NCBI RefSeq assembly: GCF_003932755.1
Contig: NZ_CP024202.1
Location: forward strand, 4,960,001 to 5,024,000
Direction of reading: 5' to 3'
Origin: Methylomicrobium sp. wino1
Lineage (GTDB): Bacteria > Pseudomonadota > Gammaproteobacteria > Methylococcales > Methylomonadaceae
Length of the DNA stretch: 64,000 bases
Below are positions 8,928 through 17,303 of the stretch, one piece after another. The notes beneath the pieces are model-generated. The model saw only the letters and a program-made list of their open reading frames with translations. It was not told where the DNA came from and did not search any database. Positions within the stretch are counted from its first letter, which is position 1. Every line of letters begins with the position of its first letter. Position numbers and translations under genes: made by a program.

Positions 8928-9839
8928 ATGGATTTGCATTCAACGAATGTGGTGACGCAACTGATCGACGAGCATGACCGGGTCGTGTACCGGAACAAGC
9001 AGGGTTGCGATTTGGTCGATATCTTGCGAGGCTTGGAACCCTTTCAAGACAGCATCGAAGGCTTGGCGGTGGAATCGACGTACAATTGGTATTGGCTGGT
9101 CGACGGTCTGATGGAAGCGGGATACCGGGTCCATTTGATCAACACGGCGGCGGTTCAGCAATACGAAGGCCTGAAATACACCGACGACGATACGGATGCG
9201 TTTTGATTGGCGCATTTACTGCGGCTGGGCGTCTTACCGACCGGCACGATCTACCCGAAGGAAAGCCGGGCCGTGCGGGACTTATTGCGCAAACGCAGCC
9301 AATTGGTCCGGCAGCGCACCGCGCATATTGTCAGCATCGAAAACCTCTATGCGCGCAATACCGGCAGTCGGCTGAACAGTAATGCCGTCAAACGCCTGAC
9401 CCAGGAGCAAGTTCAACAGCACTTCGCCGATCCGAACCTGGTGTTGGCGGTCGAGAGTAATCGGGTGATCCTGATGGCGTTATCGGAACAAATCGAGGTG
9501 TTGGAAAGCGCCATCCTGACGCAAGCCCAACTGGATTCGCGCTACCGCTATTTGCTGAGCATCAGCGGCATCGGTCAAGTCTTGGCCTTGACGATCATGC
9601 TGGAAACCGGCGCTATCGAGCGCTTTCGGCAAGTCGGCAACTTCGCCTCGTATTGCCGCTGTGTGGGCAGTGAAAAACTCAGCAACGGCAAAAAGAAAGG
9701 CCGGGGCAATACCAAAAACGGCAATAAATACTTGGCCTGGGCCTTTATCGAGGCGGCCAACTTCGCGATACGCTACAACGAACGGGCGAAACGCTTTTAT
9801 CACCGCGTTGCGATACTTTACTCAGGGCTTGCTCTTTAA
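8928..9839 (+). pseudogene. IS110-family transposase, broken by TGA and truncated
   Basis: Two segments in the same frame (8928-9206 and 9207-9839) form one IS110-type DEDD transposase interrupted by TGA at 9204-9206. The first part has the RuvC-like N-terminus (VVTQLIDEHDRVVY, an AVEST-type segment, then KYTDDDTDAF). The second resumes at LAHLLRLGVLPTGTIYP and has the transposase_20 part with ISGIGQVLALTIMLETG. IS110 relatives read ..DARWLAHLLRLG.. at the junction, so the TGA probably replaces TGG. The C-terminus after RFYHR no longer matches the family, so the 3' end is also lost. Not functional. Confidence 0.88.
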
Positions 9840-9895
9840 ATTCTTCACTATAACGGGTTTGCATTTTTACCTCTATAAAATTTTAGAGGCGACAA

Positions 9896-10213
9896 CTAGC
9901 CTGACACAGGGGGCCACTGGCGCCGTTCGCTTACAGGGATATTCCGGACTTTTTTAAGCCAGTCCAACTCGACTTTCAACCGCCCGATTTGGCTATACAG
10001 CGCTTCCTGATCGGCTTCATGTTGCTGGTTCTTTCGGCCTCGTTTAACGGAAAAACACTCGACCAGCCCGGCTTGGGCTTCCTTTTTCCAGTTCGAGACC
10101 TGATTCGGATGCACCTGGTGCGCACTGGCGATCTCGTTGATGGTCTTATCGCCTTTTAAGGCTTCTAGCGCCACTTTGGCTTTAAATTCAGCACTGTGCT
10201 TCTTTCTCTGCAT
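9896..10213 (-). pseudogene. IS3-family OrfA remnant
   Basis: The N-terminal helix-turn-helix of IS3 OrfA is present (KKHSAEFKAKVALEAL, then a QVHPNQVSNWKKEA motif) with a coiled-coil leucine segment. The A-rich slippage site AAAAAAG (about 9952-9958) is where OrfA normally shifts into OrfB. Here the frame continues a few codons into OrfB (VSERRQW) and then stops at unrelated sequence. The element's terminal repeat TGGACCCC is at 10281-10289 on the OrfA side. The catalytic OrfB is missing, so this is a dead fragment. Confidence 0.85.
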
Positions 10214-10345
10214 GATTTTTCCTCTATACTTTCTCGGGTTTATACATGCAGGTTACCACCTTAATTAGTTGTTCAGTTTTTGGGGTCCATTATAAAATTA
10301 ACCCGACCCCTTTTTCACGTATTTATTTATTTCAGCGACCATAAC

Positions 10346-10558
10346 ATGAACACAGCAGAGAAAATTTATCAAGAAGTACGCACACTTCCTGACTTCCAAG
10401 CTCAGGAAGTACTGGATTTTGTTGGCTACCTTAAAACCAAGCCCTCCCCCCAACCCATGCAGCATGTGCAAGACATGAGCGAATTTGATCAATTTGGTGC
10501 GGTATATGTAGGCAACTTTAACCGGGACGAATGCTATGATCGAAAAATTCTTCGCTGA
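10346..10558 (+). CDS. DUF2281-like antitoxin
   Basis: 70 residues from ATG 10346. An upstream in-frame start at 10280 would begin inside the IS3 terminal repeat and is rejected. The N-terminus (AEKIYQEVRTLPDFQAQEVLDFVGYL) is typical of DUF2281/VapB-like antitoxins, in which a short helix precedes a toxin-binding tail. It overlaps the downstream PIN gene by 23 bases. The toxin is truncated, so this is an orphaned antitoxin. Confidence 0.8.
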   Translation: MNTAEKIYQEVRTLPDFQAQEVLDFVGYLKTKPSPQPMQHVQDMSEFDQFGAVYVGNFNRDECYDRKILR

Positions 10559-10778
10559 TACCAACATTGTGCTTTACACCATAGGGCAAGATAAACATAA
10601 GCGTGAAACCGCACGACGAATAATTGCAACTAAACCGTTAGTAAGCGTCCAGGTTATTAATGAAAGCATCAACGTTTGTTTACGTAAACTTGCTTTCACT
10701 AAAGAGAAAGCCTACGTTATTGCGGATAACATAATGCGCCGTACAATTGTTATCCCAATTGATGAGCCGGCGCTTTAA
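10536..10778 (+). pseudogene. PIN-domain VapC toxin, C-terminally truncated
   Basis: 80 residues, where VapC proteins have about 130-140. The N-terminal PIN motif is present (FADTNIVLYTIG, with catalytic Asp 8) and the second acidic position (NESINVC, Glu) is kept. The C-terminal acidic residues that complete the metal site are missing: the frame ends at PIDEPAL, where a palindromic repeat (also at 3519-3630) begins. Part of the same gene is found again at 18401-18459. A ribonuclease function is therefore unlikely. Confidence 0.85.
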
Positions 10779-10880
10779 GCGACGCAGGGCAGAAAAATGC
10801 TCTTCGGCAATTGCTCGTGCATTGCCCTAATACATGCCATCCTTGGCGTAATGCATTTTCTGCATTCATTACATCCTTTT
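10779..10880. repeat. Palindromic dispersed repeat disrupting vapC
   Basis: Arms GCAGAAAAATGC and GCATTTTCTGC flank a core (GGCAATTGCTCGTGCATTGC) that matches the repeat at about 3519-3630. It starts right where the vapC coding sequence ends, so its arrival probably truncated the toxin gene. Confidence 0.7.
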
Positions 10881-10991
10881 AACTCAGCAGTTACCGAGTG
10901 GCTAAGTGGGGATTTTTTAAAATAAATCCCTATCAAATAAAGTGGCCCCTGTTTGTGCTAAAACCAAACAACAGAAACTAAAACTGTAGCC

Positions 10992-11855
10992 ATGAAAACC
11001 GACAGCCTTTTCTACCGCCTGTTTCAAGATTGGCCCGTGTTGGCCCTCGAACTACTGAAACTGCCTTACAGCGGCGACAGCTACCGCTTTGTTTCGGAAG
11101 AAATCAAACAAACCGGCTTTAGAATGGACGGACTCTTCAAACCGAACGACCAAAATCCGAATCAGCCAATAATCTTTGCCGAAGTACAATATCAATCCGA
11201 CAATGAATTATACGGGCGGCTCTTCACGGAAATAACGCTCTACCTCTACCGGCAAAAACCGGCTAGACCCTGGATTGCCATGGTGATCTACCCCGACCGA
11301 CAAACCGAAAGACCCGCCGGCATAGAATTTGAAGCCTTCATGCAGTTACCGCAACTACAACGCATTTACTTGGAAGACTACCAACAAGCGTCCGCCGATA
11401 GTCCGCTACAATCCTTGTTGAGCCTCATTGCCTGCCAAGACCGGCAAACCGTCGAACTTGCACAAAAACTGGTAAAACAGCGTAAGATACACGGCATCGA
11501 CATCCTCAACTTTGTTGAAACCGTACTCGTCTACAAACTACCGCAACTGACGCGGGAGGAGATTAAAACCATGTTAGGCTTAGACACCGAACTCAAACAA
11601 ACCCGTTTTTACCAAGAAATTGCCGAAGAAGAACGGCGGGAAGGTCGACAAGAAGGTCGACAAGAAGGCCGACAAGAAGAAAGTATCGCTTTGCTCACGC
11701 GCCTGCTGCGCCGGAAGTTCGGCATACAACCGGAACTCGAAATTGCGCTGAAACGACTGCCGGGTATGGAACTGACAATGCTGGAAAACCTGGCGGAAGC
11801 CATATTGGATTTTAAAAACGTAAGCGACCTGCAAAACTGGCTTGACAGCCAATGA
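10992..11855 (+). CDS. DUF2887 Rpn-like PD-(D/E)XK nuclease, copy 1
   Basis: 287 residues. The N-terminal DUF2887 region (MKTDSLFYRLFQDWP) belongs to the Rpn/putative-transposase nuclease group. PD-(D/E)XK-type elements visible are GFRMDGLF (Asp) and IIFAEVQYQ (E-x-Q). Residues about 217-231 are a tandem Glu-Gly-Arg-Gln repeat encoded by a 12-bp repeat, here three units. Rpn proteins promote RecA-independent recombination through DNA cleavage; that activity is inferred. Its upstream 40 bases and its coding sequence are nearly identical to copy 2 at 18511-19386. Confidence 0.88.
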   Translation: MKTDSLFYRLFQDWPVLALELLKLPYSGDSYRFVSEEIKQTGFRMDGLFKPNDQNPNQPIIFAEVQYQSDNELYGRLFTEITLYLYRQKPARPWIAMVIYPDRQTERPAGIEFEAFMQLPQLQRIYLEDYQQASADSPLQSLLSLIACQDRQTVELAQKLVKQRKIHGIDILNFVETVLVYKLPQLTREEIKTMLGLDTELKQTRFYQEIAEEERREGRQEGRQEGRQEESIALLTRLLRRKFGIQPELEIALKRLPGMELTMLENLAEAILDFKNVSDLQNWLDSQ

Positions 11856-12283
11856 GACACAATAGAAAGTGCCAAACGCAAATAAAGTAGGGAGCGCATC
11901 GCCAACGCACCATTGTTCCCGCTTCGTTACCTGGGCTTCCAACTTAAGGCGGAACAAAAGCACGAAGGATTAACCGTTCGCCCTGAGCCTGTCGAAGGGG
12001 GAATGGTTAATCCGTCCATGGTTCGACAGGGCTCTCCTGAGCGTAGTCGAAAGGCTCACCACGAACGGATTAACCTTAAGCTGTCCCGCGTTAAGTGGAT
12101 AGCCGTTACCTGCAAACGAATGCTTGCTCGATGCGCCGACACTTTCAGCTATCTTTGATGAGCGCTAAAGAGATACTTGGAAGAACTATTATTTTAATAT
12201 CTCTTCGCCTTGTAATGGATCATGCAAAAATCAGAACCTGACCCCAATCTCCTTCTTTTCATACGTTAAATAAGGAATCCAAC
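11856..12283. repeat. Repeat-filled spacer after Rpn copy 1
   Basis: No gene is supported. A pair of inverted elements at about 11968-12080 (TTCGCCCTGAGCCTGTCGAA, and TTCGACAGGGCTCTC) is a dispersed type that recurs at 45856-45960 and 54080-54215. At 12128-12250 is a copy of the 3' end of the DUF4351 gene (codons for DAPTLSAIFDE) plus its downstream sequence ending AACCTGACCCC, also seen at 16000-16110, 16420-16540 and 19480-19600. Confidence 0.7.
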
Positions 12284-12520
12284 ATGCAGGCTATAGAATT
12301 TGAAACAAATATAGAAAATGGCATTGTCCATGTTCCTAAGGAATATCAATCGCTGCAAAAGGCAAGTAAAGCTAGAATAATTATTTTAGTTGACAATACC
12401 TCAGAATTACCAACTACCCAGCCGAGACGCCGTCCGCATCCGGACATAGCCGGAAAATTGCAAATTCTAGGGGATATTATTTCTTCAGCGCCTGAAACAG
12501 ATTGGAATTTGCCAAAATGA
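12284..12520 (+). CDS. VapB-like antitoxin
   Basis: 78 residues. The N-terminal half (MQAIEFETNIENGIVHVPKE) looks like a small beta-type antitoxin fold that begins many VapB/DUF2281-like proteins, followed by a Pro/Arg-rich linker (QPRRRPHPDIAGK) and a C-terminal tail that would bind the toxin. Its stop overlaps the start of the PIN toxin (ATGA). Because the toxin is interrupted, the module is probably inactive. Confidence 0.8.
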   Translation: MQAIEFETNIENGIVHVPKEYQSLQKASKARIIILVDNTSELPTTQPRRRPHPDIAGKLQILGDIISSAPETDWNLPK

Positions 12521-13070
12521 TTATTTTGGATACTCACATCTGGCTGTGGTGGGTCAATGATGAGACCAATTCGATGAAAGCCCAATGGATGGAACTCATC
12601 AATAACACCTCTGAGGTGGGTGTGTCAGCGATTAGTTGTTTTGAAGTTGCATGGCTACAGCAACATGACCGAATTATATTGCCGGAACCAACCCTCATTT
12701 GGCTTGATAAGGCGTTAAGCGGATCGAATATTACTTTAGTTCCCATTACAACCGAAATTGCTTGCGCAGCAGTCGATTTATCCGAACATCATAGCGACCC
12801 GCAAGACCGTATCATCATCGCCACAGCACTGATGACAGACAGCAAGTTATACTTCGCGCGGTCATGTTTGCGGATTTTATGGCAAGGCTATTTTGTTCGA
12901 GAGCAAGGCGCGAAAACAGGCGCATAGCAAGCTATGTAACTGTTTTCGCAACGCCGCTATCGGACAAAATAGCGCGTCAGAAAGCCGCAAATGTGGCCGC
13001 GCGAAGTATAATATCTACAGATCGTAAATTTCCTCTTTATGCAGAATTAACAGGAAAACTCGTCAATTAA
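12517..13070 (+). pseudogene. VapC PIN toxin interrupted by a MITE
   Basis: The intact N-terminal part (ILDTHIWLWWVND, Asp 5; Glu near CFEVAW; DPQDRIIIATAL with acidic pair) runs to TDSKL. After a 159-bp insertion (12850-13008) the frame resumes with STDRKFPLYAELTGKLVN and a stop at 13068-13070. Removing the element and one copy of the TA repeat restores a continuous VapC of about 130 residues (..TDSKLISTDRKFPLY..). Read as it stands, translation goes into the element and stops at 12927, giving an altered 136-residue protein without the normal tail. Confidence 0.9.
12850..13008. mobile_element. 159-bp palindromic MITE with TA target duplication
   Basis: The element begins TACTTCGCGCGG and ends CCGCGCGAAGTA. 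The two halves are imperfect inverted repeats over their whole length, meeting at CATAGCAAGCTATG, so a single strand folds into one long hairpin. It is flanked by TA at 12848-12849 and 13009-13010, the duplication made by IS630/Tc1-mariner-type transposases. It encodes no transposase. The host vapC frame is restored by precise removal, which proves it is an insertion. Confidence 0.9.
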
Positions 13071-13074
13071 TTTG

Positions 13075-13268
13075 AAAAGATTAAAGCCATGTTAGGCTTA
13101 GACACCGAGCTCAAACAAACCCGGTTTTACCAAGAAATTGCCGAAGAAGAAAGTATCGTTTTGCTCACGCGCCAACTGCGCCGGAAGTTCGGCATACAGC
13201 CGGAACTCGAAATTGCGCTGAAACGACTGCCGGGTCTGGAACTTACGATGCTGGAAAACCTAGCTTAA
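13075..13268 (+). pseudogene. Fragment of a DUF2887 Rpn-like gene
   Basis: This stretch matches the C-terminal third of the two Rpn copies (from KTMLGLDTELKQTRFYQEI to LTMLENLA), but lacks the Glu-Gly-Arg-Gln repeat units and stops at 13266-13268. It has no start. It shows that the family has been duplicated and lost repeatedly in this region. Confidence 0.85.
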
Positions 13269-13733
13269 GCAAATAACCCGTCATTCCCAGGGATTGGCGG
13301 AATCTAAAAAGAGGGACCGAAAAGTTACCGCAAGTACACACGGTACAAACAACACTGTCGCCTCGGTCCCATTGTAAAAAACCCGCGTACTTTTCCAGCC
13401 AAATGCCGCAAACTAGGGGAAAAGCCACGCCAAGCGCCATACAGACCCAATTGAAAATACAAGCAAGAGACTGATAGTCAATGACTTAAATAAAACTGGA
13501 TTAAACTTTGTACAAAACTACAATGGGTCGATAGAAAGATTTCATGTTGACGTAATCTTTGTTCAGTATCCTGATGTGAGAAATGATGCCGATCTTTTGG
13601 AAATTAAATTTTGCAATACCTGACACCGTTTATGCTTATTTGTAATGTTTCTATGCTTTGTAATAGATGATGCAAAAACAAGACCTAACCGGATCTTCTT
13701 TTTTCCGTTTTCTTAAAGTAAAGAGGATAATAA
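13262..13733. repeat. Direct repeat, copy A (pairs with 14673-15005)
   Basis: About 330 bases (13262-13588) are nearly identical to 14673-15005. The main differences are a short CCCAAAAAAA insertion in copy B and point changes near the right end. In copy B the repeat runs up to the DUF4351 start, so it is the natural upstream region of that gene. Shorter versions of the right-hand part (ending TTGTTCAGTATCCTGATGTG) are at 18270-18350 and 22470-22560. No gene is supported in this stretch. Confidence 0.85.
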
Positions 13734-14006
13734 GTGCCAACAATTTCAATGTTCTATGGCATTCTAATTAGAATGTTTTTCTATGACACAGAGAAACATC
13801 ATGTGCCACATATTCATGCAGAATATCAAGGGCAGTTGGCTGTCTATGCAATTGAAGACGGCGCATTGCTAGCCGGAGAGTTACCGAAGAAAAAACATAA
13901 GCTCGTAGTGGCTTGGATTGAAATTCATCAAGAAGAATTGATGGCAGATTGGCAATTAGCAGTTACCGGGAGCAAGCCGTTCCCTATTCGAGGGCTGGAT
14001 CAATGA
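13734..14006 (+). CDS. DUF4160 protein (toxin-antitoxin-like pair)
   Basis: 90 residues from GTG 13734 (MPTISMFYGILIRMFF), the usual beginning of DUF4160 proteins, with the family motif HVPHIHAEYQGQLAVY. Function is not established. It overlaps the DUF2442 gene by four bases (ATGA). DUF4160-DUF2442 pairs are widespread and often annotated as possible toxin-antitoxin systems; which partner is toxic is unknown from sequence. Both genes here look intact. Confidence 0.82.
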   Translation: MPTISMFYGILIRMFFYDTEKHHVPHIHAEYQGQLAVYAIEDGALLAGELPKKKHKLVVAWIEIHQEELMADWQLAVTGSKPFPIRGLDQ

Positions 14007-14227
14007 TTATTCAACAAGTTATTCCAAAAGATAATTTCATTCTTTCTATCGTGGCGGAAAATGGAAAATCAGGAGAATTTGATGTAAGCCCCTACATTAA
14101 GGGTGAGGCATTCGAGCCATTAAGAAATCCGGAAGAATTCAAGAAAATATATAACGGAAAATATTTCATTGAATGGGAGTGTGGTGCTGATTTGTCAGCT
14201 GACACAATTGAGGCGCACCTCAGGTAG
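14003..14227 (+). CDS. DUF2442 protein (partner of DUF4160)
   Basis: 74 residues starting at the ATG that overlaps the DUF4160 stop. It carries the DUF2442 core (NGKSGEFDVSPYIKG, then IEWECGADLSADTIEAHL). The function is unknown; the small size, tight overlap and surrounding toxin-antitoxin genes suggest the regulatory half of a two-gene module. Confidence 0.82.
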   Translation: MIIQQVIPKDNFILSIVAENGKSGEFDVSPYIKGEAFEPLRNPEEFKKIYNGKYFIEWECGADLSADTIEAHLR

Positions 14228-15005
14228 AGTTCGGATTCGATTGATTCGGCGCATAATACACGAAGGCTTAGCTTGCGGTGGTCGGGATATCCACCCTGGC
14301 CAGAACGTTTCGATTTGCTTACCCCCCGGCAGCAACATTTAGGACGGAATTACAAATCCCGTCCTGCCGAGGCTGTAGGCTGCGCATCGCGCACCACTAG
14401 CCCCTGTGGGAGCGATCCCCAGATCGCGATATCGAAGTCGGAAGCGGCGGGTAACAACCGACGCTATCGAAGCCGCATAGGCTAAAATGGCCGAGCCTCG
14501 ATTCCGTTTCAACTGCGGTGCTACCGCATGCAGCTTTGCAGAACGAGGCTTGCCGCCCCATGCTAAACGATTCGAGCATGGCCGAAAGCCGAAATAATCA
14601 GAGTATGACGAAACGTTAGGGACGGTCTAAATAACCCGTCCCGCCGAGGGCAAGATGCACACCATAGGCCCCAGCTTAAGCAAATAACCCGTCATTCCCA
14701 GGGATTGGCGGAATCTAAAAAGAGGGACCGAAAAGTTACCGCAAGTACACACGGTACAAACAACACTGTCGCCTCGGTCCCATTGTAAAAAACCCAAAAA
14801 AACCCGCATGCTTTTCCAGCCAAATGCCGCAAACTAGGGGAAAAGCCACGCCAAGCGCCATACAGACCCGATTGAAAATACAAGCAATAGACTGATAGTC
14901 AATGACTTAAATAAAACCGGACCAAACTTTGTAGGTAACTACAATTGGCCGGCAACCCAGATTTCATCTTGGCCTAATCTTTGTTCGGTTTACTGATATG
15001 AGAAA
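14228..15005. repeat. Repeat-filled spacer, includes direct repeat copy B
   Basis: No gene. 14330-14375 has a hairpin (AGGACGGAATTACAAATCCC). 14401-14430 is the dispersed unit GGGAGCGATCCCCAGATCGC, found more than ten times in the window. 14673-15005 is copy B of the 330-base direct repeat, forming the upstream region of the DUF4351 gene. Confidence 0.75.
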
Positions 15006-15015
15006 TTGAAAATCG

Positions 15016-16038
15016 ATGACACAAGCCGACACACAAATCGAAAACCACACCGACGAATACGATAGCCCTTGGAAAGACATACTTGAACATGCGTTTCCGG
15101 AATTCACCGCGTTTTACTTTCCCGAGGCCCATGTTCAGATCGACTGGACCCAAGATTACGACTTTAAAAACACCGAACTGCGAAAAGTGGTGCGCGATGC
15201 CGAATTAGGCAAGCGCTTCGCAGATGTCTTGGTGCAAGTGACCCTGATCAATGGAGAACAGCGTTGGATTTATATCCACATTGAAATACAGGGACAGCAC
15301 GATATCGATTTTGCCAAGCGCATGTTCACCTACAATTACCGACTGTTCGACCGATACGACAGCCCCATTGCCAGCTTTGCCGTGTTGGCCGATAATGACC
15401 CCGACTGGAAGCCGGGCGGCTACGGATTTGAAGTACTGGGATGTCGGCACAGCTTGCAGTTTCCGGTGGTCAAATTGCTGGACTATGCCGAACAAATCAA
15501 CCAACTCGAAACGCACACCAACCCATTCGCACTGATTACGACCGCCCATCTGCAAACGCGGCAAACAAAGCATGACCCGGAGGCCCGCTACCAAGCCAAG
15601 AGAGCCCTGGTTCGTCTTCTGTATCGCCAAGGCTGGGGCAAACAGCGAATACTGGACCTGTTTGCCGTTCTCGATTGGATGATGCGATTGCCGGAAGAGC
15701 TGGAACAGAAACTATGGTTAGAAATCGAAACGATCGAAGGAGAAAACAAAATGCGCTATGTTACCAGTGTTGAAAGACACGCCGTTAAACGCGGTATGGA
15801 ACAAGGTTTGGAACAAGGTTTGGAACAAGGTTTGGAACAAGGTCTAAAAAAAGGCAAACTCGAAGGCAAACTCGAAGGCGAAGCCACGATCCTGCAACGC
15901 CTGTTAATCAAAAAATTCGGACCGTTGCCCGAGGAGACGCAATGCCGCTTGAGTACGGCTACGCTCGATCAATTGGACCTTTGGGCCGAACGACTGCTCG
16001 ATGCGCCGACACTTTCAGCTATCTTTGATGAACACTAA
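15016..16038 (+). CDS. DUF4351 Rpn-like PD-(D/E)XK nuclease
   Basis: 340 residues. The N-terminal part has the PD-(D/E)XK transposase/Rpn core: KRFADVLVQV (Asp) and WIYIHIEIQGQ (E-x-Q). The C-terminal DUF4351 helical region (about 285-340) ends LWAERLLDAPTLSAIFDEH. Between them (about 260-275) is a Glu-Gln-Gly-Leu tandem repeat encoded by a 12-bp unit repeated four times. It shares fold and the repeat-linker design, but little sequence, with the DUF2887 genes nearby. Fragments of its 3' end are scattered at 12128, 16384 and 19480. Confidence 0.88.
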   Translation: MTQADTQIENHTDEYDSPWKDILEHAFPEFTAFYFPEAHVQIDWTQDYDFKNTELRKVVRDAELGKRFADVLVQVTLINGEQRWIYIHIEIQGQHDIDFAKRMFTYNYRLFDRYDSPIASFAVLADNDPDWKPGGYGFEVLGCRHSLQFPVVKLLDYAEQINQLETHTNPFALITTAHLQTRQTKHDPEARYQAKRALVRLLYRQGWGKQRILDLFAVLDWMMRLPEELEQKLWLEIETIEGENKMRYVTSVERHAVKRGMEQGLEQGLEQGLEQGLKKGKLEGKLEGEATILQRLLIKKFGPLPEETQCRLSTATLDQLDLWAERLLDAPTLSAIFDEH

Positions 16039-16632
16039 AGAGATACAACGAAAAAGTCTTATTTTAAGGCCTCTGCGATATGCAATGGATCATGTAAAAT
16101 CGGAACCTGACCCCGATATTTTGTGAGCGCCGTAGGGGGCGCATCGTGCACCTTTCCACGATGCCGAACCGACAAGAGCCCGACCAGGTAAGCGATGCGC
16201 ACCCTACGCCTGGCACTTAAAAACCTATGAACAATTTCAAAAATATTTTTGAGTTTATAACGCGGGAACACAGTATTTAGCTAAAAATAACTTTTTTCGA
16301 CAGCCTAGGTAAGCAGAAACGCTATAGAAGCCACATAGGCTATAATATCTAAGCCTCGATTCCGACAAATAGAACGCCAAATTTAACAACGGCTACACTC
16401 GAACAATTGGGCTTTTGGACCGAACACCTACTCGATGCGTTGACGCATTCAGCCGTTTTTGATGGAAGCAGATGAAATACAGAGAGACGACATACTTTTA
16501 ACATCACTGTGTCTTATGGAATATACAAAAAACAAGACCCGATCTTCCTTGGCTATGATGGATCAATCAAGAAAAAAGCGCGTTCAAAAGTGAGTGGATT
16601 GAATGCATAAACAACACACCCGAGGTACCGAA
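16039..16632. repeat. Spacer with DUF4351 3'-end fragments
   Basis: No intact gene. 16039-16115 is the downstream tail that ends GGAACCTGACCCC. 16384-16475 is a diverged copy of the DUF4351 C-terminus (TATLEQLGFWTEHLLDAL in its frame). 16120-16215 holds a GGTGCGCATCG-type palindrome. The region shows repeated duplication and decay of the nuclease gene's 3' end. Confidence 0.65.
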
Positions 16633-16884
16633 ATGCACATTGAAGCAGAGTTAGATGAAGCACGTAGTCAACGTTTGATTTCCATGCAGCAGCGTTTACA
16701 AAAGCCGCTCACAGAAATTGCAACTGAAATCTTAGCCAAAGCCATTGACGCCGGGATTGAAGCTAACGAGACTGAAGGACAAAAAATGCTGCGGATATTT
16801 TCTGAGGAAGGCTTAATTGGCTGCATCCATGGCGACGGAAAACTTTCGGTCGATTATAAGGAACATTTATGGGGAAATGAGTGA
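16633..16884 (+). CDS. VapB-like antitoxin
   Basis: 83 residues from ATG 16633 (MHIEAELDEARSQRL), chosen because GAGG lies seven bases before it; an in-frame ATG at 16603 lacks a site. The sequence (QQRLQKPLTEIATEILAKAID) suggests a ribbon-helix-helix/VapB-type DNA-binding segment, followed by a C-terminal tail. Its stop overlaps the GTG start of the PIN gene. Confidence 0.82.
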   Translation: MHIEAELDEARSQRLISMQQRLQKPLTEIATEILAKAIDAGIEANETEGQKMLRIFSEEGLIGCIHGDGKLSVDYKEHLWGNE

Positions 16885-17303
16885 TCATTGCTGACTCAGT
16901 CTTCCGGGTGGCGATATTAGACGATCGCGATAGTTTTCACCTTTTATTAGCCCTGCAAGTGGCTGAAAAAATTGAAGAGCCGTTGATAACAACAATCCCT
17001 GTAATCACTGAAGTGTGTTATCTATTACAAAATCGTCGAGGCCAAAATTTTGCTATCGCTTTCTTACGTAGTCATCGCCGTGGCGCTTTCAAACTCTTCG
17101 ATATGGACGAAGGAGATTTAGTTCGATGCGAAGAACTGATGACTCAATATGCAGACTTACCAATGGATTTTACAGATGCTTCGTTAGTGGTTCTGGCTGA
17201 GCATATCGGGCATGGTCGTATTGTGTCTACTGACCTGCGTGATTTTAATGCTTACCGCTGGAAAAATCGACATCCATTTAGTAACTTGCTACAAGACATT
17301 TGA
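16881..17303 (+). CDS. VapC PIN-domain ribonuclease toxin (intact)
   Basis: 140 residues from GTG 16881, overlapping the antitoxin by four bases. The PIN metal-site residues are all present: Asp 5 (IIADSVFRV), Glu (VITEVCYLL, about 45), Asp (MDFTDASLVVLAE, about 98) and Asp (IVSTDLRDF, about 115). VapC toxins cleave specific RNAs, often tRNAs. Together with its antitoxin this is the most complete VapBC in the window. Confidence 0.9.
   Translation: MIIADSVFRVAILDDRDSFHLLLALQVAEKIEEPLITTIPVITEVCYLLQNRRGQNFAIAFLRSHRRGAFKLFDMDEGDLVRCEELMTQYADLPMDFTDASLVVLAEHIGHGRIVSTDLRDFNAYRWKNRHPFSNLLQDI

Noticed and set aside
8698-9900. Integrated island with an attachment site at tRNA-Arg
   Set aside because: Accessory DNA starts at the tRNA, but no integrase and no second copy of the tRNA 3' end were found within the window.
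11913-12158. An 81-residue plus-strand frame after Rpn copy 1
   Set aside because: It crosses the TTCGACAGG-type inverted repeats and a DUF4351 3' fragment in another frame. No start signal.
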